A program made the position numbers and the translations under genes. Shown piece by piece: positions 48,701 to 57,312 of a stretch of DNA of 64,000 nt. The DNA comes from Tenacibaculum sp. 190524A02b. Lineage in GTDB: Bacteria > Bacteroidota > Bacteroidia > Flavobacteriales > Flavobacteriaceae. The notes beneath the pieces were generated by a model, which was not told the DNA's origin, did not search any database, and was given only the letters and a program-made list of their open reading frames with translations. The stretch is taken from contig NZ_OZ038525.1 of assembly GCF_964036645.1 (NCBI RefSeq), positions 682,001 through 746,000 of the forward strand. The letters run 5' to 3'. How positions within the stretch are numbered: position 1 is the first letter of the stretch; every line of letters starts with the position of its first letter.

Positions 48701-51700
48701 ACATCTGGTTGGAATGGAACAGCAACACAAACTACAACTACCGCTAATATTCAACTAGGATACGCAGCTGCAGATTCTCCTAGTGGTGATACAGGTGGTT
48801 ATTTTGATGGTGAATTGGATGAATTAAGAATCTGGACTAAAACTTTAAGCGAATTTGAAGTTGGTCAGTTAAATGGCTGTACTACAGATATGGCTCAAAC
48901 CGATTTAATTGCTAGTTATAATTTTAATACAGGTATTGCAGCAACTGATAATAGTGGGTTAACAACTTTAACAGATAGTTCAGGTAATAGCTTTAATGGA
49001 ACACTTACAAACTTTGCTTTAAATGGAGCTACTAGTAACTGGATTGATGCTTCTTCCAACAATGTTTCGGGAAGTTGTGATTGTGTAGTTGCAGGAGGTG
49101 TAACACTAACTACGCAAGCGGAAGTAGATAGCTATACATCAAGTATAGGAACTTGTGGAATAATTGAAGGAGACATAACCATTAATGGAACAGTTACGGA
49201 TTTATCTGGTTTTTCAAATGTGCATACCATTTATGGGAATTTGTATTTAGAAGGAAATATTGTAGATGATCTTTCTGGATTTAATGAACTGACCACTATT
49301 GGAGGGAGTTTTACGTTAAAAAATATGACGAATACTACTTCGATAACTGCTTTTTCTAATATTACAAGCCTTGAAGGGAGTTTTGAAGTAAATAATTTAG
49401 ATCAATTAACAGAAATATCGATCCTTAACCAAATATCGTCTATTTCAAACATAACGATTACGGGTAATTCAATGTTGTCAACAATTGCTTTTGACGAATT
49501 ACAAACGATGAGTGCACAATTTACGGCTACTTTTAATAGCTCATTAAGTGCTATTTCAATTCCAAAATTAACCCAAGTAAATGGTGAGTTTAGAATAAAT
49601 AATAATGGAGGAGGAATGACTAGTCTTAGTTTACCACTTCTAGAAAGTACTGGGAATTTTTTAATAGCAGATATGAATGGTTTACAATCTATAACCGTTC
49701 CAGAATTACATACTATTACAGGTCGTCTTTCTATTGGTAGTTGTAATGCTTTAACTACGTTGAGTATTCCAAAATTAACAAGTGTTAGTAATAACTTTTC
49801 AATTGATAGTTGTACGCAACTTACTACAATAAATACGATGGCTTTATCAGCGGTTAGTGGTAATTTAAGTATTGATGATTTGCCAATAAATAGTTTAGGT
49901 TTTCTACAAAATGTAACAAGTATTGGAGGTCAACTTTTATTAAGAGATCTTGTTAATTTAAATAACCTTCAAGGATTTGATGAATTAACATCTTTAGGAA
50001 GTTTGAATTTATCAGATTGTGATTTACTGACTAATTTAGAAGGATTCCCAAAATTAGCGATTACTTCTATAAATACATTGAGTATTTCTGAAAATGAATT
50101 ACTAACAACTTTTGATAATTCCTTCATCGAATCATTAACGTCTATTGGTGTTTTAGGTATTAGTTTTAATGGTAGTCTTGCCGATATAAGTGCATTACAA
50201 AATGTTACACAATTAACAAGCTCAGATTCTACGATTAGAAATAACGATGAGTTAGTAACTATTGATTTATTTGGATTACAAAATGTAACAAATACGTTAG
50301 TAATCCAAAATCAAGCCAATACCACAAGTTTATGTGGCCTGTTTAACTATGTGCATAATGGTAATGGAAGCACAACACTTACTTTCATAGGTACAAATCC
50401 TACAGAGTGGGATAGCGTACAAGATATAACTGATAGTTGTGGGACTCCTATGATTACATTAATTGGTGATAATCCACAAGAAATTGAATTAGGAAGTGGT
50501 TATTTGGAATTAGGAGCTACCGTGAATGACGGATCTAGTGTTACTATAAATACTAGTGATTTTGTTGATGCTATTGGAAGTTATAATATTACTTATAATG
50601 CAACTGGTGTTTCTGGAAATAATGCGGTAGAAGTAATTAGAACTGTAAATGTTGTACATCCAGCAGAAATAACTTGGACAGGTGATACAAATACAGATTG
50701 GAGTGAAACAGGAAACTGGTCTACAAGTTTTACACCGTTAGTATCACAAAACGTTATTATTCCAGATGTAACAAACCAGCCTGTAATAAGCTCAGGACAA
50801 ACAGTTGAAATGAACAATTTAACTGTTGAAAATTTAGCCAATTTTGATATTTCAGATGGAGGAGCTGTACTAGTAAATGGAGACCTAAATACGACAGAAG
50901 CCATAAGTATAGGTTCGTCAGCAAATACTAGTGGAACCTTAATCGTAAAAGGAACTTCAAACGGAAACATAACGTATGAACGTACAGGTTTAGTAGCTAA
51001 TAAATGGAGTATTATAACCGCTCCAGTATCAGGACAAAGTATTAAGGAATTTATAGAAGCCCCTGAAAATAACATTCGAGTAAACACAAGTGTAACACCA
51101 CATCGTTATGCTGTGGCTTATTATGATGATACCAAAGCAACAGGTACAAAATGGACGTATTACACAGCAGATGATATTCAAACGAACGCTTTAACTTTTG
51201 AACAAGGAAAGGGGTATATCATTTCAAGAACAACGGATGGAAGTGTAAAGTTTACAGGAACATTAGAAACGGAAGATGTATCAGTTAGTGCAAATGCTGA
51301 TCAATGGAATTCAGTAGGAAACCCATATACAGCCTATATGCCAATAAACACCAATGGTAATGCAAATTTTATTCAAGCCAACTTTGATAAGTTCAGTTCA
51401 GCTAATGTTGGAGTTTATATTTGGGATGTAACTCAAAATAAATATGTCGCTAAAACATTAGTAGGAGAAGCCGCTTCATTAACAGTAGGTCAAGGTTTCT
51501 TTGTAAAAACAACTAGTGGAGTATCATCAATAGATTTTAAAGAATCACAACGTATTTCAGATGCTACAGGAATAGGTGTGTTTTCAAGAAAAGCCAGAAT
51601 ACCTAATATTCAGGTCTTAGTCAAGCAAGGAAACATCACAGTAGATACGAATATTAAATACATGGGGAATGCTACAGAAGGTTTAGATCCAGGGTATGAT

Positions 51701-52279
51701 GTGGGGAACTTTGGCGGTACAGCATTTGATGTGTTTACAAGATTAGTATCAGGAACAAATAGTCAAGATTTTACCCTACAATCTTTACCAAATGCCAATT
51801 ATGAAGGGATGGTAATTCCATTAGGAATAAAATCAGAAGCAGGAGAAGAGGTAAATATTAGCATGAATGTTGAGAGTTTACCAACAGGAATAGAAGTGTA
51901 TTTAGAGGATAGGCTACTAGGAACAGAAACCAAATTGAGTGATAAAGACGCGACTTATAAAGTGAATTTTAAAGAAAAGATAGATGGAGTAGGACGTTTT
52001 TATATCCATACCAAATCAGCTTCTTTAGATGTATCAGAAGTTAATGAAAAACCTGTGAGTATTTATGCTACTACTACCAAACATGTGATAATTGAAGGTG
52101 TTAACGGAGAAGATTTTACAGTTGAAGTATTCAACACATTAGGATCAAAAATGATAGAAAGAAATTATAAAGGAACGGGTAAAAACTCAATAAACGTAGC
52201 AGGGTTATCATCAGGAACATATATCGTAAAGTTAGTATCAGAGAAACAAACTGAAACTAAAAAAATAATTATAGAATAA
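45737..52279 (+). CDS. Giant LamG/LRR surface protein with shared T9SS module
   Basis: A 2180-residue protein with a signal peptide to about residue 24 (ending KLYA). Three tandem pairs follow, each of a choice-of-anchor D/HYDIN-like beta domain (SSITITGADASHFEIEG type) and a LamG-like jelly roll. The jelly rolls start near residues 161, 520 and 878 (ATGLHFDGINDN, NWHHVVLAF, GEIDEVRYWSRTL). Next come a receptor-L/LRR region (about 1117-1570; DLSGFNELTTIGGSFTLKN), an Ig-like DUF5011-type domain (about 1571-1640) and the shared module to the end, including the T9SS sorting domain. LamG folds often bind glycans, so adhesion to polysaccharide or host surface is plausible. Ten A residues follow the ATG. 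Confidence 0.92.
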   Translation: MKKKILPLLLLLCSVILLPEKLYAVENNDTKNHLAGQIQVKGMDPMGTPFTNGQTNVSEPDGTLFFNTATGATSLNSFTISNLSFADDLNISSITITGADASHFEIEGTPPTLIATGVNEMIAIKFIPQTAGTKNATVTINSDDPTNSTFTFAIQGTAFESATGLHFDGINDNITFNDGNYSLNGNFTIEFWIKPDISGTEEHVILDNKGSNEGYSLSINTMSQLNFSFFTSTGINNLNTSSITNNSWQHVAIIYNGINYRIFINGVEDNSLILSEDIIDSSNNLTLGTVNGGGSDYYKGAIDDFRVWNRALSSCRISDQSSCQLTGNEENLIAYYNFNNGEVNGNNFPMYNVLPPNHIVNGGIPPQGILNNFDLTGTTSNWVNTTANGISGTCNTYTESVIHISSNNNEINSGDTIVNPNNNTFFGDVQIGQAEPVTYVLGNIGNATLNISNITIEGSSDFTILESPASVEGGSAENLRILFTPSSIGTKNATVRILNDDCANGTFTFAIEGVGFTPATGIHLDGTDDHISISHNNAFNTNTFTIEAYFKTASTAGGQPIISKYDATGINGFSLFLNSSGRIRFEYAVPNSESTSSSDASGLNDDNWHHVVLAFGNGKAVFYIDGVLDNEITFSNIPETPTNTESLYIGYSTFNNVYFNGEIDEVRYWSRTLCLDEINAQRGCELAGNESGLVAYYKFNQGNVNVSNVGQTILNDVTSNNLDGTLTNFDLTGTTSNWINTSANSISGTCSIAIPEINLQGDGNDIPNGDTTPITSDNTDAGDVNVGSSKEIDFYIRNSEGSASLNVSNIVLTGDTGDFSITQSPINNPIPATESALLKIAFAPTSGGLKTVTVTISSDDCDESEYTFTIQGTGVPPGSGLDFDGTDDIVTIPHNNSQNNLNFSVDFWIKTTDGLGGVINKFTPDGDNGWRINLDGGRIEFYYYASSSNYITRLLSPATKVDDGNWHHVAVTLDSGNARCYIDGALARTSGWNGTATQTTTTANIQLGYAAADSPSGDTGGYFDGELDELRIWTKTLSEFEVGQLNGCTTDMAQTDLIASYNFNTGIAATDNSGLTTLTDSSGNSFNGTLTNFALNGATSNWIDASSNNVSGSCDCVVAGGVTLTTQAEVDSYTSSIGTCGIIEGDITINGTVTDLSGFSNVHTIYGNLYLEGNIVDDLSGFNELTTIGGSFTLKNMTNTTSITAFSNITSLEGSFEVNNLDQLTEISILNQISSISNITITGNSMLSTIAFDELQTMSAQFTATFNSSLSAISIPKLTQVNGEFRINNNGGGMTSLSLPLLESTGNFLIADMNGLQSITVPELHTITGRLSIGSCNALTTLSIPKLTSVSNNFSIDSCTQLTTINTMALSAVSGNLSIDDLPINSLGFLQNVTSIGGQLLLRDLVNLNNLQGFDELTSLGSLNLSDCDLLTNLEGFPKLAITSINTLSISENELLTTFDNSFIESLTSIGVLGISFNGSLADISALQNVTQLTSSDSTIRNNDELVTIDLFGLQNVTNTLVIQNQANTTSLCGLFNYVHNGNGSTTLTFIGTNPTEWDSVQDITDSCGTPMITLIGDNPQEIELGSGYLELGATVNDGSSVTINTSDFVDAIGSYNITYNATGVSGNNAVEVIRTVNVVHPAEITWTGDTNTDWSETGNWSTSFTPLVSQNVIIPDVTNQPVISSGQTVEMNNLTVENLANFDISDGGAVLVNGDLNTTEAISIGSSANTSGTLIVKGTSNGNITYERTGLVANKWSIITAPVSGQSIKEFIEAPENNIRVNTSVTPHRYAVAYYDDTKATGTKWTYYTADDIQTNALTFEQGKGYIISRTTDGSVKFTGTLETEDVSVSANADQWNSVGNPYTAYMPINTNGNANFIQANFDKFSSANVGVYIWDVTQNKYVAKTLVGEAASLTVGQGFFVKTTSGVSSIDFKESQRISDATGIGVFSRKARIPNIQVLVKQGNITVDTNIKYMGNATEGLDPGYDVGNFGGTAFDVFTRLVSGTNSQDFTLQSLPNANYEGMVIPLGIKSEAGEEVNISMNVESLPTGIEVYLEDRLLGTETKLSDKDATYKVNFKEKIDGVGRFYIHTKSASLDVSEVNEKPVSIYATTTKHVIIEGVNGEDFTVEVFNTLGSKMIERNYKGTGKNSINVAGLSSGTYIVKLVSEKQTETKKIIIE

Positions 52280-52441
52280 TATTAGATTGAACATGAAGAA
52301 TGTGAATAATCAGGAAATGACAAGAAAAGATGCGTTAAAGAAAATAGGGAACTATGGTAAATATACCGCTTTAACTGCATTAGGAACGTATATGTTATTA
52401 AACCCTAAAAAAGCACAAGCTCAAAGTCCTGAAGCACCAGG
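50930..52441 (+). repeat. Long near-identical block, copy 2
   Basis: This is the partner of 42177-43690. One inner patch (about 51350-51410, encoding NANFIQANFDKF) matches the copy in the BspA-like gene (about 25725-25770) and not its 1.5-kb partner (STNFIQENLSKF), so the block is a mosaic. Confidence 0.9.
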
Positions 52442-52457
52442 AGGTGGGTTTGAATAA
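52293..52457 (+). CDS. Tiny exported protein, 54 residues (second copy)
   Basis: It follows the LamG/LRR gene by 13 bp and precedes a terminator, as at 43540. The first 47 residues differ from the other copy at only two positions (K6N and E13D). The tail is PEAPGGGFE instead of PEAPGEGF. The predicted mature part after AQA is therefore about eleven residues, rich in Pro and Gly. Conservation of the frame across a changed 3' end supports translation. Function is unknown. Confidence 0.75.
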   Translation: MKNVNNQEMTRKDALKKIGNYGKYTALTALGTYMLLNPKKAQAQSPEAPGGGFE

Positions 52458-52476
52458 TACATAATCAAATATATAG

Positions 52477-52512
52477 AAAAGCCAAAATATTTAATGTATT
52501 TTGGCTTTTTTT
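52477..52512 (+). terminator. Intrinsic terminator after the LamG/LRR and tiny genes
   Basis: A perfect 13-bp stem (52477-52489 with 52497-52509, loop TTTAATG) ends in T7. Confidence 0.9.
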
Positions 52513-52544
52513 GTCAAAAGAATCTATATTATATTTCAGTTTTC

Positions 52545-52552
52545 TATTTTTG
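52545..52552 (+). promoter_or_regulatory. -7 box of the TPR histidine kinase gene
   Basis: TATTTTTG is a perfect -7 box, 32 bases before the TTG start at 52584. Confidence 0.5.
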
Positions 52553-52583
52553 AAATAACTTAGATTCTCTAAAAATAAATCTT

Positions 52584-54416
52584 TTGAAAGTTAGAATATT
52601 ATTGATAATAACATTGTTTTTTTTGAATATACTTCGTGCTCAAAAAATAGAAACTAAACAATTACAAGATTCTATTTTACACAGTTTTGAAGATAAGTTG
52701 AAGATAGTTAAATCTGACACCGCAAAATTAAAGGTACTATTAGAAATAAGTGAATTTCATACATATAGAGAAACGGAAAAGTCATTAAAAACATTAAATC
52801 AAGCTTTAGAGCTTTTCAATGTAATTAAAGAAAAGAAAGACTCCTCCTATCTTGGAGATATATATAGAATATCAGGTATTGCTAATAGGAGGTTAGGGAA
52901 TATTGAAAAAGCGCTTGTTTTTAATCAAAAAGCCTATGAAATATACGATAAGTTAAAAGATTCTTTATATATGGCGCATGTAAACCATAACATAGCAGTT
53001 ATGTATAGGAATTTTAAAGAGTATAAAAAATCAATATTCTATGGAAAAAAATCAATAACTATTAATAAAAAAATTGAACGTAATATAGGACTAGGATACA
53101 ATCATAATAATATAGCACTTTCCTTTTTGGGTTTAAAAAAAATAGATTCTACACTTTATTATTTAAAAAAGGCAAGAAGCTATTTTTTAATGAGTAACTA
53201 CAAAGAAGGGCTCAATAGAGTAAATATGGTGCATGCAGACATTCTTATTCGAGAAGGGAAATATACAAAAGGTTTAACTTATTATTTGGAATCTTTGAAG
53301 TATAGAGAATCACAAAATTACAAGCAAGAGATTACTTCATTATCAGTAAAATTGTCAAGAGTTTATTTAAAGCTTAAACAATATAAAACAGCAGAAAAAT
53401 ATATTAATAAAGCGTTGAATACAGCTCATCAAGAAAGTTATCTTAGGTACATAGGTAGTGCTTATAAAGTAAAAGCGGAAATATTAGAAGTAACAAACCG
53501 TTACAAAAAAGCTTATGAAAGTATAACATTGTATCATAAGTATAAAGACTCTATAATTAATATTGATAATGTAAAAAAAATCCAGAAAATAGAACTTACC
53601 CATGGGTTTAGGAAAGAGAAAATAAAAGACAGTATACAATTAGTTAAAGAGCGAGAAGTTGCAGAAACAAAAGTAGAATTATTAAAAGCTGAAAATAAAA
53701 TTAATAAGCAACGAGTAGTATTCGGTGGCTTGGGATTGATAATTATATTCTCATTAGCTTACTTAATACGTTACAGAAAATTCACACTTGAAAAACAGAA
53801 ACTACAAGCACAGTTTTCTAAAGAGCTTATAAATAGTCAGGAAGAAGAAAGATCACGTTTAGCAAGTGAATTACATGATAGTGTTGGTCAAAAATTGATG
53901 TTATTGTCAAAACAAACTAAAAATCAAAAAGAAGAAAATTTAGGAAGTTTAGCAGATAGCACATTAGAAGAAATAAGAAGTATTTCTAGAGGTTTATACC
54001 CAGCTACTTTTGAAAGAATAGGAATTACAGCAAGTATACAATCAATGATTAATGAAGTAGATGCCAATACAAACTTATTTTTTACCACAGAAATTGATAA
54101 CATAGATAAATTACTGCCTAAAGAAAATGCATTACATCTGTATCGAATTATCCAAGAGATATTAAGTAATATAATTAAACATTCTAATGCCAAATCTGTT
54201 AGTATAAGTATTTCAAAAAAAGAAAACCGTATAGAAACTATTATAGAAGATAATGGAGAAGGTTTTGAGCTATCGGAGAAATTAAACTCAAATACAAGCT
54301 TAGGGATGAAAACACTTTTTGAACGATCAAGAATCATAAAATCTAAATTATTTTTTAATAATCGAGCAAATAAGGGAACGGTAATGCAGCTAGTTACTCC
54401 TATTAGTTATGCATAG
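52584..54416 (+). CDS. TPR sensor histidine kinase, NarL-partner type (sensor 5)
   Basis: A 610-residue paralogue in which the HTH is replaced by a kinase. It has a signal peptide (to about 19, ending ILRAQ), periplasmic TPRs (VNHNIAVMYRNFKEYKKSIFY), the linker KKIQKIELTHGF matching sensors 1, 2 and 4, and a TM helix (about 375-393). A HisKA_3 dimerisation domain follows, with the phospho-acceptor His in RLASELHDSVGQKL (about 434), then a HATPase_c domain with the N-box EILSNIIKHSNA, the G1 box IEDNGEGFEL and LGMKTLFERS. Kinases of this class act on NarL/FixJ response regulators, but none is in the window. The start is a TTG; the next ATG is far inside the TPR domain. Confidence 0.9.
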   Translation: MKVRILLIITLFFLNILRAQKIETKQLQDSILHSFEDKLKIVKSDTAKLKVLLEISEFHTYRETEKSLKTLNQALELFNVIKEKKDSSYLGDIYRISGIANRRLGNIEKALVFNQKAYEIYDKLKDSLYMAHVNHNIAVMYRNFKEYKKSIFYGKKSITINKKIERNIGLGYNHNNIALSFLGLKKIDSTLYYLKKARSYFLMSNYKEGLNRVNMVHADILIREGKYTKGLTYYLESLKYRESQNYKQEITSLSVKLSRVYLKLKQYKTAEKYINKALNTAHQESYLRYIGSAYKVKAEILEVTNRYKKAYESITLYHKYKDSIINIDNVKKIQKIELTHGFRKEKIKDSIQLVKEREVAETKVELLKAENKINKQRVVFGGLGLIIIFSLAYLIRYRKFTLEKQKLQAQFSKELINSQEEERSRLASELHDSVGQKLMLLSKQTKNQKEENLGSLADSTLEEIRSISRGLYPATFERIGITASIQSMINEVDANTNLFFTTEIDNIDKLLPKENALHLYRIIQEILSNIIKHSNAKSVSISISKKENRIETIIEDNGEGFELSEKLNSNTSLGMKTLFERSRIIKSKLFFNNRANKGTVMQLVTPISYA

Positions 54417-54605
54417 AAAATGAATTAATTTTTTTAGTATCTAATTTCTTTTATAATTATCCTTAGGTTATATACGTACTACTACGTAAATAATAAGAGG
54501 TGCTACTTATTTTACGCTAAAGCTATTGAAACTATCTTGCAGTCGTAATATAATATCCCCTAATAAAAGTCTAAATCATTTCAATAACAATTAAAAACAG
54601 AAAGG

Positions 54606-54776
54606 ATGAGATTCTTATTAAGAAAGAAAAGAAAGTTTAGAGTAAGAAAAGTAATAAAAAGGTATTCTTATTTACCATTTTATCACAAAGGAAGTTTGTT
54701 TTGGTTAACAAGAATAGAAATAGAGAAATCATTTAATGGGATTTCAATGCGAACTATAAATGTTCAGAAAATATAA
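54606..54776 (+). CDS. Possible small basic protein, 56 residues
   Basis: The frame starts with ATG directly after AAAGG and encodes a very basic N-terminus (12 Lys/Arg in the first 20 residues) followed by an aromatic-rich middle (SYLPFYHKGSLFWL). I recognise no family. It could be a small nucleic-acid-binding protein or a chance frame in AT-rich DNA. It lies 189 bp downstream of the kinase gene, on the same strand. Confidence 0.4.
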   Translation: MRFLLRKKRKFRVRKVIKRYSYLPFYHKGSLFWLTRIEIEKSFNGISMRTINVQKI

Positions 54777-55050
54777 AAGAATTACTTATAATTTAATCCA
54801 AGTCCTCCTGAAAATATGAGGGAATTATAGTTTAAGGGAACAGGAGGGTAAGGATTAATACTTTTTTATAACCAGTAACTATTTACTTTATCTCCTAAAT
54901 ATAAAGAGTTATAAATGTAGATTGTATTTGTTTGATAGTGAGTTTTTTATATGAAAACGTCAACGGGTTAGTTAACCTTTACAGAATTGACACTCGGGAA
55001 TTTAAATATTAATTTTATTTATAATAATAATTGAACTCAGGTTATTAAAG

Positions 55051-55164
55051 CTTTAGGTGTACCGTCATGAAGAAGTCATAAGGGTAGTAGTAAAGTCTTT
55101 TGGTATATTGTCTTAAAGAGGTCATAAGGGTAATGGTAAACTCTTTAAGGGTACTGCTATATAG
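55051..55164 (+). repeat. Imperfect 46-bp tandem repeat, about 2.5 copies
   Basis: Copies start at 55051, 55097 and 55143. The first two match at 36 of 46 positions and share the exact core GTCATAAGGGTA; the third is partial (22 bp) and weaker. The period is exact with no spacer. Noncoding in all frames as far as I can see. Confidence 0.75.
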
Positions 55165-55266
55165 TTTTATAATATTGATTACAAGTATTTTGTATGATGT
55201 AGTTTAATGTTGTAATCGTACAAATCAATAACAATATTAAAAAAGAACAAAAGTTTAGATCATTAA

Positions 55267-55301
55267 AAAACGGTCTGAAATATCAATTTTCAGACCGTTT
55301 T
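55267..55301. terminator. Bidirectional-type terminator of the PLP enzyme gene
   Basis: A perfect 14-bp stem (55267-55280 with 55288-55301) lies just beyond the stop codon at 55306 of the minus-strand gene, and has A/T runs on both sides. Confidence 0.9.
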
Positions 55302-55305
55302 ATAC

Positions 55306-57144
55306 TTAAATATTTTTAACAAACTCTAAAAAGACTTTTTGATGTAGTTCTAAATCAAATTTAGGAGAGACAGCAACACGAGCAATATAATCTTTATCTC
55401 CTTCTTTGGTTGTTCCTTGAGTAGAAGTAGCAGGAATAGTCCAATAACAACCTTTTAATTGTCCATAACTCACACAATACTTACTTTCAGTAGGAATTTT
55501 CTCAATCATTAAATTAATTAACTTAAGATTAAGAGCTCTCTTATAGGTTTCTTTTTCCTCTTCAGTATTTCCTTTAGTAGGAAGATCTAAAGAAAAAACA
55601 GAAGGAGTAAAACCTTGAGAAGCTAATTCTTCAGAAACAAAATTTATTTTAGCATTAGGTAAATTGGTTTCAATAAAGTTTACAAATGCTCTAGTATTTT
55701 TATAAGCTTTTTCAATTCTAGTATTCATAGAAGGCATCTGTTCCGCCAATATTTCCATTTGAAGAGCTGTTGCTTCATTATCACAAAGTTGAATATGTAC
55801 AGCTATTTTATCCATTAAAGGAGCTGCTTTACTGTTAGCAGTGCAATACCCAGCAGTACACTTACCACCGCTAGGAAACTTTGATCCACTAACATAAGCT
55901 ATTGTGTTAATAGAGGAAAGAATATCAGTAGTGCCTAAAAAATGTACATTAGGGCAGAATGTTTGATCTAAAATAAATACAGGAGCAATGGCATTATTAC
56001 CACTAGTATTTAAACGCTTTTTACTTAAAACATCTCTTAAGGAAATAAGGTTAGGAACTTCAACTCTTGGGTTTGTTGGAATCTCAGCAATAATATAAGG
56101 TATAGCGTCTTCTTTGGCCACCTTGTCTAAAACTAAGTCAATACTTTTAACCATATCATTATCACCATCTACAGGTAAATCCACAACCTCTACGTTATCT
56201 ATGCAAGCCGCCACACGTCTAGCTTGATCATTAGTACCACCATAACAATTAGGAGGAACAATGAACTTAATATCTTTACCTTCATGATTTTCTAGTGCAT
56301 AATCAATAAGCCCCATCATAATTGCATATTGAATAGAAAGACCACTGGAACCTACTACAGGCTTAGTATTGGTATTAGTAACATTTTTAATAGTCTGTAA
56401 AACCTTAGCTTTATCACTTTCAATATTATGATGATTACGAGTAGATTGGCCAACTAATTGTTTTAAAACAACCAATGTATTGGCAGGAGTCATAGCTATA
56501 GTTTCTCTTCTTCTTACATGTTGTATTTCTGAAATATAATCCTCGTTTTCAATTCCGTTTACTAACAAAATACTTCCTAAATCTGTATGAGCATTAATAA
56601 AGAAATCTACAGAAGAAGTAAGGTTAAAGTTATGAATAGCTTCTTGTTGAGAAAAAAGAATGATACTACCATCAAACTTAGGAATATCGTCAAAAGTTTC
56701 TATTTGTAGCACGTCAAATGTGTAGCCATAAACCTTTTTTATAGTATCAGTATTAAAAAAAGAAGGCAATTCATCTTTATATAAAATTAAAGAGTTTTTA
56801 TTAGCTAATAGGTTTTTTCTTAAAATAGCTAAAAGAGGTATGGTTACAGATGAAAAACTAATAACATTATCTGCTTTTATATTATTTACACTAGCTATGG
56901 TCCATTCCAAAACAGAAGACAAAGGGTGTCCTAACCGAATATAATCATAAGCAGTAGGTAATTCTTTTAGAGCATCAGTTGTAAAAATAGTATTAGAAAA
57001 GAGCTTTTTAAACTGGTCTAAAAATTCGGTTTTAGCCAAAGTTTCATTATATATATCTAATCTATGCGTAGTTAAATTTAACCAATCTGTAGGTATATTG
57101 TTTAATAAATTCTTAGTATAAATAAGTATGTTATTGTCTTGCAT
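55306..57144 (-). CDS. PLP-dependent Cys/Met-metabolism-type enzyme with N-terminal extension
   Basis: About 612 residues from the ATG at 57144; ATGs at 57153 and 57177 and a TTG at 57180 are alternatives. The C-terminal 380 or so residues follow the cystathionine gamma-synthase/lyase family of fold-type I enzymes: VGSSGLSIQYAIMMGLIDYAL, NCYGGTNDQARR, IAEIPTNPRVEVPNL, FILDQTFCPN (the PLP-ring Asp) and YVSGSKFPSGGKCTAG, where the Lys should form the Schiff base. The family is normally near 400 residues. Here an N-terminal part of about 220 residues of similar alpha/beta character but without these motifs precedes it. The reaction cannot be named; lyase and gamma-synthase are both possible. No sulfur-metabolism gene is adjacent. 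Confidence 0.85.
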   Translation of the reverse strand: MQDNNILIYTKNLLNNIPTDWLNLTTHRLDIYNETLAKTEFLDQFKKLFSNTIFTTDALKELPTAYDYIRLGHPLSSVLEWTIASVNNIKADNVISFSSVTIPLLAILRKNLLANKNSLILYKDELPSFFNTDTIKKVYGYTFDVLQIETFDDIPKFDGSIILFSQQEAIHNFNLTSSVDFFINAHTDLGSILLVNGIENEDYISEIQHVRRRETIAMTPANTLVVLKQLVGQSTRNHHNIESDKAKVLQTIKNVTNTNTKPVVGSSGLSIQYAIMMGLIDYALENHEGKDIKFIVPPNCYGGTNDQARRVAACIDNVEVVDLPVDGDNDMVKSIDLVLDKVAKEDAIPYIIAEIPTNPRVEVPNLISLRDVLSKKRLNTSGNNAIAPVFILDQTFCPNVHFLGTTDILSSINTIAYVSGSKFPSGGKCTAGYCTANSKAAPLMDKIAVHIQLCDNEATALQMEILAEQMPSMNTRIEKAYKNTRAFVNFIETNLPNAKINFVSEELASQGFTPSVFSLDLPTKGNTEEEKETYKRALNLKLINLMIEKIPTESKYCVSYGQLKGCYWTIPATSTQGTTKEGDKDYIARVAVSPKFDLELHQKVFLEFVKNI

Positions 57145-57312
57145 AATTCTCATCTTGAAATCGGTTGCAAGATACATCAATTAGATTTTTTCATTACTAA
57201 AATTATTATTTTTGGAAGAAATAAACTCATAAAAAAGTATAAACAGAACCTAAAATTTAGGTACATTTATTATAACTGACCAATGGGAATTTATAAATTA
57301 AAATCTAGGATA

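Larger units (their letters stand above)
54417..55305. other. 889-bp region with one possible small gene and a 46-bp tandem repeat
   Basis: The longest stretch without an assigned large gene. Contents are a small basic frame (54606-54776), a 46-bp direct repeat (55051-55164), and the terminator of the minus-strand gene. A TACGTA-CTAC-TACGTA inverted repeat lies near 54472. No clear RNA gene was seen. Confidence 0.6.

Noticed and set aside
55051..55164. 46-bp repeat as a CRISPR array
   Set aside because: The copies are directly adjacent without spacers, they diverge from each other, and no cas gene is near.
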